From: Coffea arabica
Taxonomy: Eukaryota; Streptophyta; Magnoliopsida; Gentianales; Rubiaceae
Length of the DNA stretch: 64,000 bases
Assembly: GCF_036785885.1 (NCBI RefSeq)
Contig: NC_092312.1
Location: 26,960,001 to 27,024,000, forward strand
Direction of reading: 5' to 3'
Under the pieces are notes generated by a model. The model did no database searches. It saw nothing but the letters and a program-made list of their open reading frames with translations, and was not told the DNA's origin. The position numbers and the translations under genes are program-made. Within the stretch, counting starts at the first letter, position 1, and each line of letters opens with the position of its first letter. Shown in pieces: positions 11,618-22,243 of the stretch.

Positions 11618-13909
11618 ATGGCAAGGACTAAAAGATAGAAGATTACTGGAAATACACTTGTTGATCAACACGAGGATATAGCTGAAAATCAGATTCACAT
11701 TGAGGAGCCTAACTCTACAGGTACATCTCTAATAAGTCATGCCCAGTTCTGATTTTCATTCTTGAGATTCAGTTTCAAAACTTTTAGTTCTACTAGTTTC
11801 TTTTGGTAATGAAATTCACCAGCGTCATATTTCATGGTTATAGATGAAGAAAATGCAGATGAAAATTCACAAAGAAAAACTAGAGGGCCAACATATATGA
11901 CAGAAATATGGGATAAACCTAGTAGTTGTCATCGATACAAAGTTAGATTTGATAAGGATGGTGAGCCTGTTGGCAAGAACAAGTCCAAATTTACTGAGTT
12001 CTTAGGAATAATAGCAAGAAATGGAAAGTACGCTCCTCTAGACGTGACAGATTGGCGTGAAATGACAAATGATAAGAAACAAGACATGCTTGTACTGGTG
12101 AAGGTAATGCACATTTTGCTTGATGCAAATATACAGCTGTACCCTTTATATGACAAAAATATGGATCTAACTATTTAAGGTGTTATTGTAGGAAAAATTT
12201 CGTCTTCCTCCAGGTGCAGATTTTTGGACTTTGAAATCAATCGGCAAAAAATGGAGAAATTGGAAATCAGCTATAAAGGCAAAGTATTACAATCCAAATG
12301 AATCCATTGAGAGTCAAATTAATAATAGGGATCAGCGGATCTTGAAAGATCAGTGGAGAAATCTTTTAGCTTACTGAAGCTTAGAGGAAACAAAGGTATA
12401 ACTGTTTTAACTATTAAATATCAACCATTATGTTGAGATTATAAGTTTTCACTATTTTTCTATAATTTCAGAATACCAGCGAGAAGAATAAGATGAGTCG
12501 GGCTAAGAAAACAATGAATCATAAGACAGGAAAGAAATCGTACGCTCAAATTCTAAAGAAATTGGTAAATCTTTTAAACCTTTTAGTTTCATTTAGTTTT
12601 TTCTTGTATCACCTAGTGGTCTTATGAAGACTTCATTTTCTATAGATGAAAAAATTAGGTCATCTCCCATCACGAGTTGATATGTTCGAACACTGTTATA
12701 CTGACTCAAACGGAAACCCGGGAAATGATGACGTTGCAGCTACATTAGTAAGTTATTAATTGGTTGATGAAATTAGTACTCTAAATGACTTAAATTGTCT
12801 ACTAACTTAGGACTGATTTTATCTTCATTAATGTAAGATAATCGACTTTAGTAATATTGAATTTTTTTTGGATTTTAAATACAGCAAGCTTTGAAGGAAA
12901 AAGTTAGCCAACTTCCCCCTAGTTCTAATGATGATGTTGGTCGTAATGATGCATTTGCCCAAGTATTTGGGGAAGATAACAATGGGCGTGTGCGCATGTA
13001 TGGTCTAGGTGTGACACCATCAGACAAATGGGGTAACGTACCTAGTCGCAACACTTGTCAGCGTATCGTTATGGAGCAAAAAGGCAGCAATTTCTAAGAT
13101 GGAAGATAAATTTGCTGAGCAAGATCAGCAGCTGAAAGACCAAGCCAAAGAACTTGCAGAGCTCAAAACAATGGTGTGTCAGCAGCAAAATAGTGGCTCA
13201 AAAACTAGTGGCTCGATAAATTCAACGTCCTCTAATCATGTTTCAAATTCTCCTATGGGTGCTTGTTCTCTTCAGGTATATTCATGATTATTTTTCAAGA
13301 ATTTATTGTTATTATACCATATGAGGATACTCACTTTTGTTGTTTGAAACTTGTTGATTCATTAAACTGCTATTTTGTTTGGTTATGTTGAATAGTAAAA
13401 CATGGTAATTTCAACTTAGTAAAGTCATGGTTATTAAGTTTTATTGCTGAAAATTGGAGAAATGCTCAAAATGCAGGGGAAACTCTACCAAATTTTTTTA
13501 AAAAATAAATCTACCTAATTCAATTCTATGACTTCAAATTATCTTGTAGGAAGGTGATTGGGTTGATATTTTCAGCTTGTTTGATCCAACAAAATGTCTA
13601 GTTATTGGTCGCCTCCAAGGAATTGATCCTTCTAAAGTTGTTGGTGGACAACCATTAGGACCATGTTGGTGTGAAATACTAGTACAAATCGTGATGGAAC
13701 GCAATGAACAATTGATTAGGCCTTATGGGCTATTGCAAACAATTGAAGATGCACTTGGTGCACCGATTGCTTGGCCACTGAAATTGGTATACTTTGACAC
13801 AAGATTGTTCAAATTTTTTTCTTTACAAATATTTGTAAGTTGGATGGATAATGATGTGGTGTTCTTACTTAATCTACTAATTTTATAGGTGAAGATTCAT
13901 GAGGATTGA
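11618..13909 (+). pseudogene. CACTA second gene, TNPA-like (Transposase_24/Ptta type), disrupted
   Basis: Eight exons with consensus GT..AG junctions can be traced: 11618-11720, 11844-12103, 12192-12395, 12472-12564, 12646-12747, 12885-13275, 13550-13785 and 13889-13909. Content follows plant TNPA-like proteins: an FTEFLGIIARNGKYAPLDV-type segment, a KKWRNWKSAIKAKYYNP segment, an H..Y.D..GN segment, GRVRMYGLGVTPSDKW, then a glutamine/glutamate-rich coiled coil (about 13100-13190) and a C-terminal WPLKLV segment. Such proteins bind subterminal repeats and help TNP2. Three breaks are visible: TAG at 11636-11638 (codon 7), TGA at 12375-12377 where the family has tryptophan, and a one-base frameshift near 13080. 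The first two fit C-to-T type decay. A product would need trans-supply or re-initiation. Confidence 0.8.
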
Positions 13910-13914
13910 CAATA

Positions 13915-14115
13915 GCCTTTTGTTTGGAGAAGCAAGAGTTGGACAGCAGCCTTTTGTTAGAGAAGCAAGAGTTGGACAGCAGCCTTTTGTTTAGAGAAGC
14001 AATACTAGTTTTTGAGTTAACTTCAAATTTGTGGAATATTTTGTGTTCTTGAGAATGTTGCTGGATTCTATTGCAAGAGTTGGATGACAGCCTTTTGTTT
14101 AAAGAAGTATTAATG
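13915..14115 (+). repeat. Minisatellite downstream of the TNPA-like gene, about 35 bp units
   Basis: A unit built on AGCCTTTTGTTTAGAGAAGC and AAGAGTTGGACAGC occurs three times head to tail at 13915-14010, and once more, diverged, at about 14073-14108. It lies just after the stop codon and may be 3' UTR. Confidence 0.75.
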
Positions 14116-14785
14116 CTAGTTATTGAATTAACTTCAGATTTATGGAACTTTTTGCTTTATTTAGGATGTCACCAGTTTTTTACTTTCAAGCAGATTTATA
14201 TTCTTTGGCATAGTGGCTGTCTTACAATTGCATATTATGTGTTTGGCGTATTGTATTAGGAGATTAGAGTAGAAAATTTAGATGAAAATTGCACAAAAAA
14301 AAGACATCTATTGAGGCACTTGCCAATGCCTACATTGAAACTAATGCACCTAATAAAACCACAGATCATGACACTTTTTGAGTGTTTGGAGATTCCTTTT
14401 ACAATGGTAGAAAATGCCTTGAAAGACAGGTAAACGCTACACTATAAACTGCCTCCATTAATGTATATAATGCACTTCATTGTACCTAGACAATTACCTT
14501 TTGGCAACACGTAAAAGTGTCCTAAAAAGGGCAAAAATGATACCAAGTAAAGTGCCTTTATAGGGCATCTTTAGAGGCATTGGTGTGTGCCTATTTGCAA
14601 TTTCTATCATGGCAATTGTGAATGCATCAAATTCATTAAACATGACGTTAAAAAATGCCTCCAACCTTTTCCAAACGGGTAGTTTAGTAGACATTTGATG
14701 TGTGCACCTCAATAGTCTAAGTGCCTCTAAAAGTTTCCTATTGCATCATTTTGTTGCGCCTCCAAATATAATTTTTCTTGTAGTG
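14116..14785. other. CACTA 3' subterminal region
   Basis: No coding content. Motifs of the type AGTGCCT, AAGTGTCCT and GGCACTT recur in both orientations from about 14300 to the 15 bp terminal repeat at 14771-14785. Subterminal arrays of this kind bind TNPA in En/Spm. Confidence 0.55.
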
Positions 14786-15151
14786 GTAGTTTAAACTTAG
14801 AAAAAGAAGAATAGAGAAGAGAAAGGGGATACACTGAGGAAAATATAGACCAGGGGAAAAGAGGAAGACAAAGATGATGAGAAAGCGATGATGATCTACA
14901 ATTACTATAGTTTTGCTATTTTTTTAAAGTTTTTCTATGTCTCAATGAGTAACTTTCAAAAAAATTTGAGAATGGACGTGAAAGTATCCAATTTGGCTTG
15001 GAATGGCTATTGCCTTGTTTTTTATCTTTCAAAGTGATAGATTCATATTTATAGATGTGTACCAAGTATTATATATCAGTTTTGATAGTTTGAAACCCAT
15101 CAGATAGTGCTAATCTCCCTACACCAAGTGGATGATTAGTGCTATTGTTGC
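14786..15151. repeat. Right part of the block split by the CACTA element
   Basis: Continues the paralogy with 16592-17328 exactly where 2684 left off. Shared text includes GGGGATACACTGA, TTTGAAACCCATCA and GATTAGTGCT.TTG. No gene. Confidence 0.75.
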
Positions 15152-16591
15152 ATTTTTTGAAAAAATTTTAAAATATTTCATTTCATCATCAATCTCATTC
15201 AAAAAGAAATATGGACAAACACAGTTCATCTCCTGACTTTGTTGGAAAAATAACTAAGGATGGCACGATACTAAAGAATATTGACCATTAGTTCATTAGT
15301 TTCATTAACTCCAAGTTTTTGTAGGTGAAAGATGTCATCAGTCAATTTAATTTTTGACATGGTTCTTCAACAAATGCCTAGGATTATATCAAAATTGATC
15401 TTGGTATGATTTTAAATTAAGCATTAAGAGCAATGTCATGTTTGGATCAAAAGAATGTTATCTTTTTATCATTACGGGATGTTGACACCATTCTTCAGAA
15501 ATTTCTCCTTAACATGGAAACAAGTCATACATTGTTTAAATTATTCAAAATAAAATAGTATATATGAAACTTTGAAAACTTAAAATTTCATAATAACCAT
15601 CATCAGTGGAAATAGTATAATTTGCAGGTATATATATCAAAAGAAGTAAGTATATTTTGAGTGAAAGATCAAAACCATTAATAATAGCGAAAGGAAGGCC
15701 CTCAATCAAATATTTAAACGAACCAAAGATGATGCATATGCTACACATGCAAAAATACTTCAATATTAATCTAGTAACAGTAAAAAAATATGTAGTTGAG
15801 AACTATGTAACCAAAGTTACATCAGGTTTCTTTACTAATTCTAAAATTCTGGTTTCTTGTATGTCTACCATTCATTACCTAATTGAATAATGTGGTCATT
15901 GCATAAAATAGTAATGCCACGAAATATTCATATTTACCGTTTAATGAAATGAAATCTCTAGCAGTAATTGTGATAGCAAGGAAAATGAATGGAGGAGCAC
16001 CCGACAGTGAGGAAGAGAGCCGATGGCTGGCAGTGAAGTTTTCAATTACAGTCTCTCTCGTAATTCGTACAAAGATAGAATCTACAAGGACCCCAAAATG
16101 ACAAAGTCGGGAGTCAAAATTAAACGGGATTTCTTGCGCTCAATTTATTAATTGTCATGTGTATGTAGAGATCTATATGTCCCCACTGTTATGATCCAGC
16201 TCTTGAAGATGACATTTCCTATTATATGAGGTGTGTTTTAGGCATACATATTAGCTGTTAGTTTGGAGTACTGACAATTTTGTAACTAATTCTACTAGGT
16301 GGACAATTAGGTGGGGATGGTGTAAACTAGAAATTAGAAAGGATGGTAATTGAGTTAGATACTTGCTCGGTTGGGAAGGAAGTGAGTAGGGGTTGATAAG
16401 ACTTGAAATTTCCACTTGCAGCCCCTTTCCCGTGTCTCTTGCATCAATTAAATGATATATGTAAAAGCTATTATCATTTGTTTAGTTTATACACAATAAT
16501 GGCAATCATCATGAAACCTTAATGGTAATGGGATTTTGAGAAATTCTCTTTCACAATAGCTAATGTTTGGTAGCATTTGCACCTCTATAGA
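15152..16591. other. Intergenic, no supported gene
   Basis: AT-rich DNA with short frames only. No repeat or family signature recognised. Confidence 0.6.
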
Positions 16592-17328
16592 AATCATCTA
16601 CTTCTTTTATTTTTCTTATTTTGTTCATCATCTTGATGTCATTTTCTCCTCCTCTTCTTCATCGCCATCCCATCATCAGATGGGATGATAGTCTAATCTC
16701 AAGAACCATCGTATCTCTATCTAAAAAATTCCCTCTAATTTTATGCCTTATTAACAAAATCAACAAAACCCAATAGAAAAATGCCCCAAAAATGACAAAA
16801 TTCTTGACAAACCCACAATTTTGAAGCTACCAAAATTTTGAGCATGAATTGCAAGAAAAATAGAGACCTTGTAACATGAATTCGTCTGGTCAGGATATTA
16901 AATTGGACAAAATCAATTTTTTTGGTCAAGATGTTCAATTGGAAAAACCAAAAAAAAAAAAGAAAAGAAAAAAACTATGTGGTTTGAACTTGGAAAGAAA
17001 AGTAGAGAAGAGAGAGGGGATACACTGATAAAAATATAGATCAGAGAGAAAGGAGGAAGACAAAGATCATCACCGTAGCTTTGCTATTTTTATTTTTAAG
17101 TTTTTCCACGTCTCAATGAGTAAGCTTCAAAAAAATTCGAGAATGGAAGTGAAAGTGTCCAATTGGGCTTGGAATGGTTATTGCCTTGTTTTTTGTCTTC
17201 TAAAGTGATAGATTCATACCTATAGACGTGTATCAAGCATTATGTATGAGTTTTAAGAGCTTGAAACCCATCACATAGTGCTAATTCCCCCACATCAAAT
17301 GGGTGATTAGTGCTGTTGCTGCTACATT
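16592..17328. repeat. Unoccupied paralogue of the CACTA insertion site
   Basis: Direct-orientation copy of 2305-2684 joined to 14786-15151. At the position of the CACTA insertion it reads AACTATGTGGTTTGAAC (GTG at 16979-16981), with the left and right flanks of the element directly abutting and one copy of the target triplet (GTA changed to GTG). It therefore represents the pre-insertion state. No gene. Confidence 0.8.
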
Positions 17329-18690
17329 TCTACTATGGCTGTCAGACCTATCTTAAAACATTTGAATGACATTCTTCATGTAAGAGTTAAGGTAACTTGG
17401 ACTGTCCATTTTTTTGGAATTCATTTTCTACACACAGTTTTCGAATTCCAACTATGCTATGCATATGAATTCTCTGTACCTCTCAAGAAATTAAAGAAGA
17501 AATAATTTTTCATGACCCCTACATTAAATAAATTAGGTTCCTTAAAATGAAGTCTTTATGATTCTGTACACTAGAATTCTTTGAATTAGTAATTTGCAAT
17601 CTTTGAGTTTCAGCCCTGATGGAAACAAAAATAATTATCTTGTATTGTTTCTTTTTTCACCCATAGGCATCCATAAGAGGAATAGAGCGTGGACAAGGGG
17701 AGTTGTTTGACAATGGGGCTAGAAACCCTTTTGCTGCCCCCAAAATTGCACTGTTGCCATTCCTAAAAGTTAGTTAGAGAAGAGAGAGAGGCGTTGATTC
17801 ATAGAACAATATTCAGTTTCTCTCTATTCACATTCTCTCCTTTTCCTCCTCCTCATCTTTCCTTCTCTCTGTGCTCTTTCTATTCACACTTTCTCTGTGC
17901 TCTCTTTCTACAAGTTACCATATGCAAATTAATAAAATTCCTTGCCAAATTAATTTTTAATTCTTGAGGATTTGACATAGTGTTAGATAAAACAAATGAG
18001 ACAATTCCAATTTTTTTATACAACATTTTTTGGGGGGGTCTATTGATCCAATATTTTTAAAAGAATGCTTACTACTATTATATAGTAAGACATAATTTTA
18101 ATTATTTTGTAGGGTTTAAACTATAATTTGATGGTTACTTTACATGATTTTACTTTTGTTAATGTAAATTGGAGGTCCTAAACCCATGATTTTATATAAT
18201 TTTGTTGCTATTACATAGTTAGACAAAAACTAATTGTTTTATATGTTTTAAACTGCAATTTGATGGTCACTTTACGCAAAACTTATGCAGCTCTTTGAAC
18301 TCACACATAAGTAATTTCACTTGATGTACTATTAGGTTAAACTTGATATTATGTATAGCTTGATTAGTACAGGGGACAATGATGATACGTTTATAATCTT
18401 TTAATTTGGGGAGTAACAGCATCAAATCGCATGAATTATTAATTCAAGAAAAAATCAGATTCATGTGAATTGTACAATAGATCTTACAAAGGATCTGTCA
18501 AATAAGTACCTAGTGTTTTATCAAGAGAGAGAGAGAGAGAGAGAGATGTTGTTCTAATATTAATATTTTAAAAATTAAAATTAAATAGAAAAAAGCTTAT
18601 AATTGTAAGATAAGGTAATAATTACAATTATGCAAATTCATATAGAAGGTTAGATATGATTTAAATGTTTTAACAAGTGCCTAAAGAATC
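17329..18690. other. Intergenic, no supported gene; GA microsatellite
   Basis: Nothing recognised except a (GA)n run at about 18521-18546 and a pyrimidine-rich stretch at 17815-17910. Confidence 0.6.
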
Positions 18691-18779
18691 ATTGGGTTCT
18701 AACCTAATGGGCACCAGGAAAAGGGATTAAATCCCTTGCCAGGTGTACGTGGGGGATCAAATACCTTTTCGATACATCA

Positions 18780-19055
18780 GGTGCCTTATTGCACCATTTG
18801 CCAGTTTCTTGACTTTACTTCAAGAGGGTGCTTAAGTACATCCGTTTGGTCATCCCCATCCCCCTTTCCCCCCTTTCCCTAGTATAGGGTACCTTATTGC
18901 AACATTTGCTAGTTTCTTGACTCACTTCTAGAGGCCTTTCCCTACCCCCTTCCCTAGTATAGGGTGTGCACCATTTGCCAGTTTCTTGACTTCACTTCTA
19001 AACGGCCATTTGGTCCATCCCCATCCCCCTTCTCCACTTTCCCTAGTATAAGACC
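18780..19055 (+). repeat. Imperfect tandem repeat, about 90-110 bp, 3 units
   Basis: Each unit has GCACCATTTGCCAGTTTCTTG, a TTGACTT.ACTTC segment, a CATCCCCATCCCCCTT tract and CCCTAGTATAGGGT. Units differ by small deletions. No coding potential; it resembles a decayed satellite or the interior of an unclassified element. Confidence 0.7.
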
Positions 19056-19640
19056 AGTTGTAATTGTTGTATTAAAAAAAAAATACGCCCACAAAGAAAA
19101 GGATAGACTTTTTATGTGATGATAATGTAATAATTTTTTATATTAGTAGCTATAAATATATGCAGCATATGTATAATTTGAATTTTAAATTTAAATTCAT
19201 ATTATGTGGAATGATTTAAAACCATTAGTATATAAAAAACAATTTACACTAACAGTATATAATAAACTTACTTGAAAGAAAAATGCAAAACACACGTGCT
19301 AATCACACCAATGCAACCGACAACGTTAAACAACTAGTTGCATTGGAAAGAAAAGCAAAAAGAAAAAAGAAAAATTTTTATGTTTTCCGTGAACACATTT
19401 TTTAATCATCTTTTAATCTCACATATATCAAATCGCTACAATAATTTTTCTATAAAAAATTCAGAAAAATGCAATCCAAACATGATAGCAAATTTATAAC
19501 CATTTTTATAAATCAAAACAAGCCAAAAAAAGCTAATAATAAATAATAAATTGATCTAAACACAATTATAAATCAAAAAATGAAAATGTTGACAACAAAT
19601 TCTTACATTGCCACGCATTATTATTTTTTTCCAAAGAAAA
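19056..19640. other. Intergenic, no supported gene
   Basis: AT-rich; no recognisable gene or repeat. Confidence 0.6.
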
Positions 19641-20400
19641 AAGGTTAAATTGGTTGACCTAGCAAAACTATTGGTTGGTACGAGCAATTGACCATGTTTT
19701 CTTCTCATTGTGGTCTACTGTAACCAATTTGACTCAGAAGAGTTTACCTCTCGCCATAGCCCCATCAAAGTTCAATTCGACAAATGCTTGCCCTCTAATT
19801 AACATCTAGCAACTACCACACTCATCAACCCAGTGGGTTTTATGATTCTAGCGCCAAGTGTATTAACTAGGCTCTGTTTGGGCGAATTCCTGTAAATAAT
19901 GGTGAAATAATAAATCATGACAGAGTTGGTGTTTTAGACAAATTAGTTCTTTAGTAGGGGTCGCCGCAAACCAGAAAAGCAGCGTTGAGCGAAATTGAAT
20001 TTATTTTAGGTTTTTTCTTTAAAGTTATACAGCAATTTAAAGAATTAATAATTTAAAAAAAATTGCCAGTCGCTGCGGCATCCAATTTTGGGTGCGTCTG
20101 AATTTACTAGATTTTACCCTTTTCTATACAGTTGTTCATGCCTTACAAATGATAAGCTATGTAAAATGATGCGTGTAAAATCATAATTTGTACTCATAAT
20201 CTAAAATCCATCAAGCTTTGTATGCATATCCTAAAATCCACTAAATTCACAGTAACTAATTAATCAGTATGCTATTCCTAAAATCCACAGTTACTAATTA
20301 ATCAGTATGCTATTCCTAAAATCCACAGTAACTAATCAGTATGCTATTATTACTTCGCCCACATACATGATGTGTAAATGAAATTTTGTGATGATTGACA
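19640..20400 (+). repeat. Mosaic of sequences from the 36.7-63.5 kb tandem duplication
   Basis: 19690-19830 matches about 51283-51410 (TTCTTCTCATTGT.GTCTACTG, GTTCAATTCGACAAAT). 19858-19882 matches the unit-head sequence at 37360-37380 and 52990-53015 (CAAGTGTAYTARCTAGGCTC). 20103-20395 matches the unit tail at 50966-51225 and 63393-63510 (TTTACTAGATTTTACCCTTT, AAATGATGCGTGTAAAATCA). At 20230-20345 a 40-50 bp motif (CCTAAAATCCAC..ATCAGTATGCTATT) is tandemly repeated about three times. No gene. Confidence 0.7.
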
Positions 20401-21749
20401 TAATCGAAATAAACCCAAAACCATGCACTTTGACATTTGCTTCAGTTCAACCATTCCACACTTAATGCAGACAACCAGGCGTTCTGGCCTCAAGGCTCCT
20501 AAAGAGCTTCAAAGTTGGGACTCGAATTATTGCATTAGTGATTTGGGTCCAGAATTTTATCGATCATTGGTGAAATGTCGTGTCAACTAAAATGGACTTT
20601 GCAATCGTAATTCATTGATTATCATCAATCACCTGTATGTATGACTGATAAACAAAATAGTTGAAAATATAAAAAATTGGTTGAAAAATATGCCTATAGT
20701 GCAAGTTGGGATAAGAAAAAATACAAATCAAAACAAACCTATCACACTTGCACTTTATTTCAAAAAATATTTTTTTATTAGAGGAAAAGTTTAGAAGGGG
20801 GAGAAGGTTTACTGTTCTAGAGGAATTTAGTATCGGGCCAAACTTAGATGGCAAAGAAATAACAAAAAAAATCAAGCTTTTTGTTTATATAATTCATGAA
20901 TTGCCCCATAAAATTGTACCAATACTTTTCTCCGTCCTGGTTTGTATCTCCAGCTTGTTGCTCAGTGCTCACCTAACTACCTTAGTATTTCTGGAGAACA
21001 GGCCCAAACCAAATTTAATCTCGACGTTTAAAATCCAATCTAAACTACTCTTAGGCTTAATTACATATTACCCCGTAATAAGGGATCAACAATAATTTAT
21101 ACTATATGTTTATAAAACTTACAAATTGTTGCCTGATGACAGCAAGACAATCATATCTTCATTGGAGGAAAAATCCTCATGTTACTCTTCTTCTTCTTCT
21201 TCTTCTTTTCCCTATTATACTTAGATATTTTTCCCTTTGCCATTCCTATTTCAATGTACAAATTTTGATTATAATGTGCAAAAAGAACTTCTTTTCTTTT
21301 TCTTTCTTTTAATTTAGAACTTTTTTTCATGATTACATATATAATGTTATTTTCTTATAAAAATATTACATTTTTATAGGCAATTCTTTATTATGCAACA
21401 ATTGTTAATGAATATAAAAATTAAGTATTTATTCAATTATTTCACTTTCATTTTTCTTCTTTATTCTTATTATTTTTTAACAAATTTTATGATGCCCAGT
21501 CATATACTCTTATTTTCTCATGAAAAATATTTAATTATCTTAAATATCAATCAGAAATTAAAAATTATATAATAGGTGTAAAATATTTAAGTATTTTATT
21601 TTTATAATGCTTTTACATAAAATTATTTAAATTAGTTAAATGATTTGTTTTAAATTATAGAAATTGTTGAATTTATTTCTACATATATATTCACAAAAAA
21701 TAATAGTATATCTTTAAGCAAGAAAAGAAATTCTTTTAACACATTATTT
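20401..21749. other. Intergenic, no supported gene; CTT microsatellite
   Basis: Frames up to 115 codons exist (20748-21095) but show no family signature. A (CTT)n run lies at about 21187-21209. The remainder is strongly AT-rich. Confidence 0.55.
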
Positions 21750-21754
21750 CAAAA

Positions 21755-22243
21755 TGTAAGGATCGAAGACAATCTAAGAGGGGGTGAATTAGGTTGATTA
21801 AAAACCTAATTAACTTATGGGCACCTTTTATTCAATATGAAATTTACCTTCTTTTCTAAATGATCACACAATGAATCAATTAATAAATGAACAAGATCAC
21901 TTGAGAGAAGTAGAAGAGATAAACAATGTAAAGATCACAAACGTAACAATAAATAAATAAAAAGGAAAGAATTGCAAACCAATTAACTACCCAACTCCTC
22001 TTGAACTTGTAAATTAATTCAAACAAGCTTCTTCAAGTTGACGAATTACAATTACTCTTGTGTACAAAGGAAGGTTCACCTCCTCATTGTCCCAAACTCC
22101 ACTCAATCAAGTTAAGAAGTTTTACTATCCCTCAGGACAACTCTCGCAGAGTTACACTCACGAAATATTCACTCACAAATGAAAAGCATACAATGAACCT
22201 CACACCACTAAGACTTCAGATCTTCTTTGGAGAGTATTTTCTG
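21755..22243 (-). repeat. Copia 3' LTR, distal part
   Basis: Aligns to 29633-30120 with small differences (GGATCGAAGACAATCTAAGAG against GGATCGAAAACAACCTAAGAG). Its outer end reads TG..CA as expected. The other part of this LTR is at 26817-27386. Confidence 0.85.

Larger units (their letters stand above)
2685..14785 (+). mobile_element. CACTA (En/Spm-like) DNA transposon, 12.1 kb
   Basis: The left end reads CACTACAAGAAAAAT and the right end is its exact inverse, giving a 15 bp terminal inverted repeat. The element is flanked by a 3 bp target duplication GTA (2682-2684 and 14786-14788), the hallmark of the CACTA superfamily. Short GTGCC/GTGTC-type motifs recur in both subterminal regions (about 2700-2800 and 14300-14750), as expected for TNPA-type binding. 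Inside are a TNP2-type transposase (7779-11314) and a TNPA-like gene (11618-13909), both on the plus strand in the order usual for En/Spm-like plant elements. A Helitron-type 3' end lies in the long 5' region. An unoccupied paralogue of the target at 16979-16981 confirms the ends. TNP2 looks intact but the TNPA-like gene is broken, so self-sufficiency is doubtful. Confidence 0.95.
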
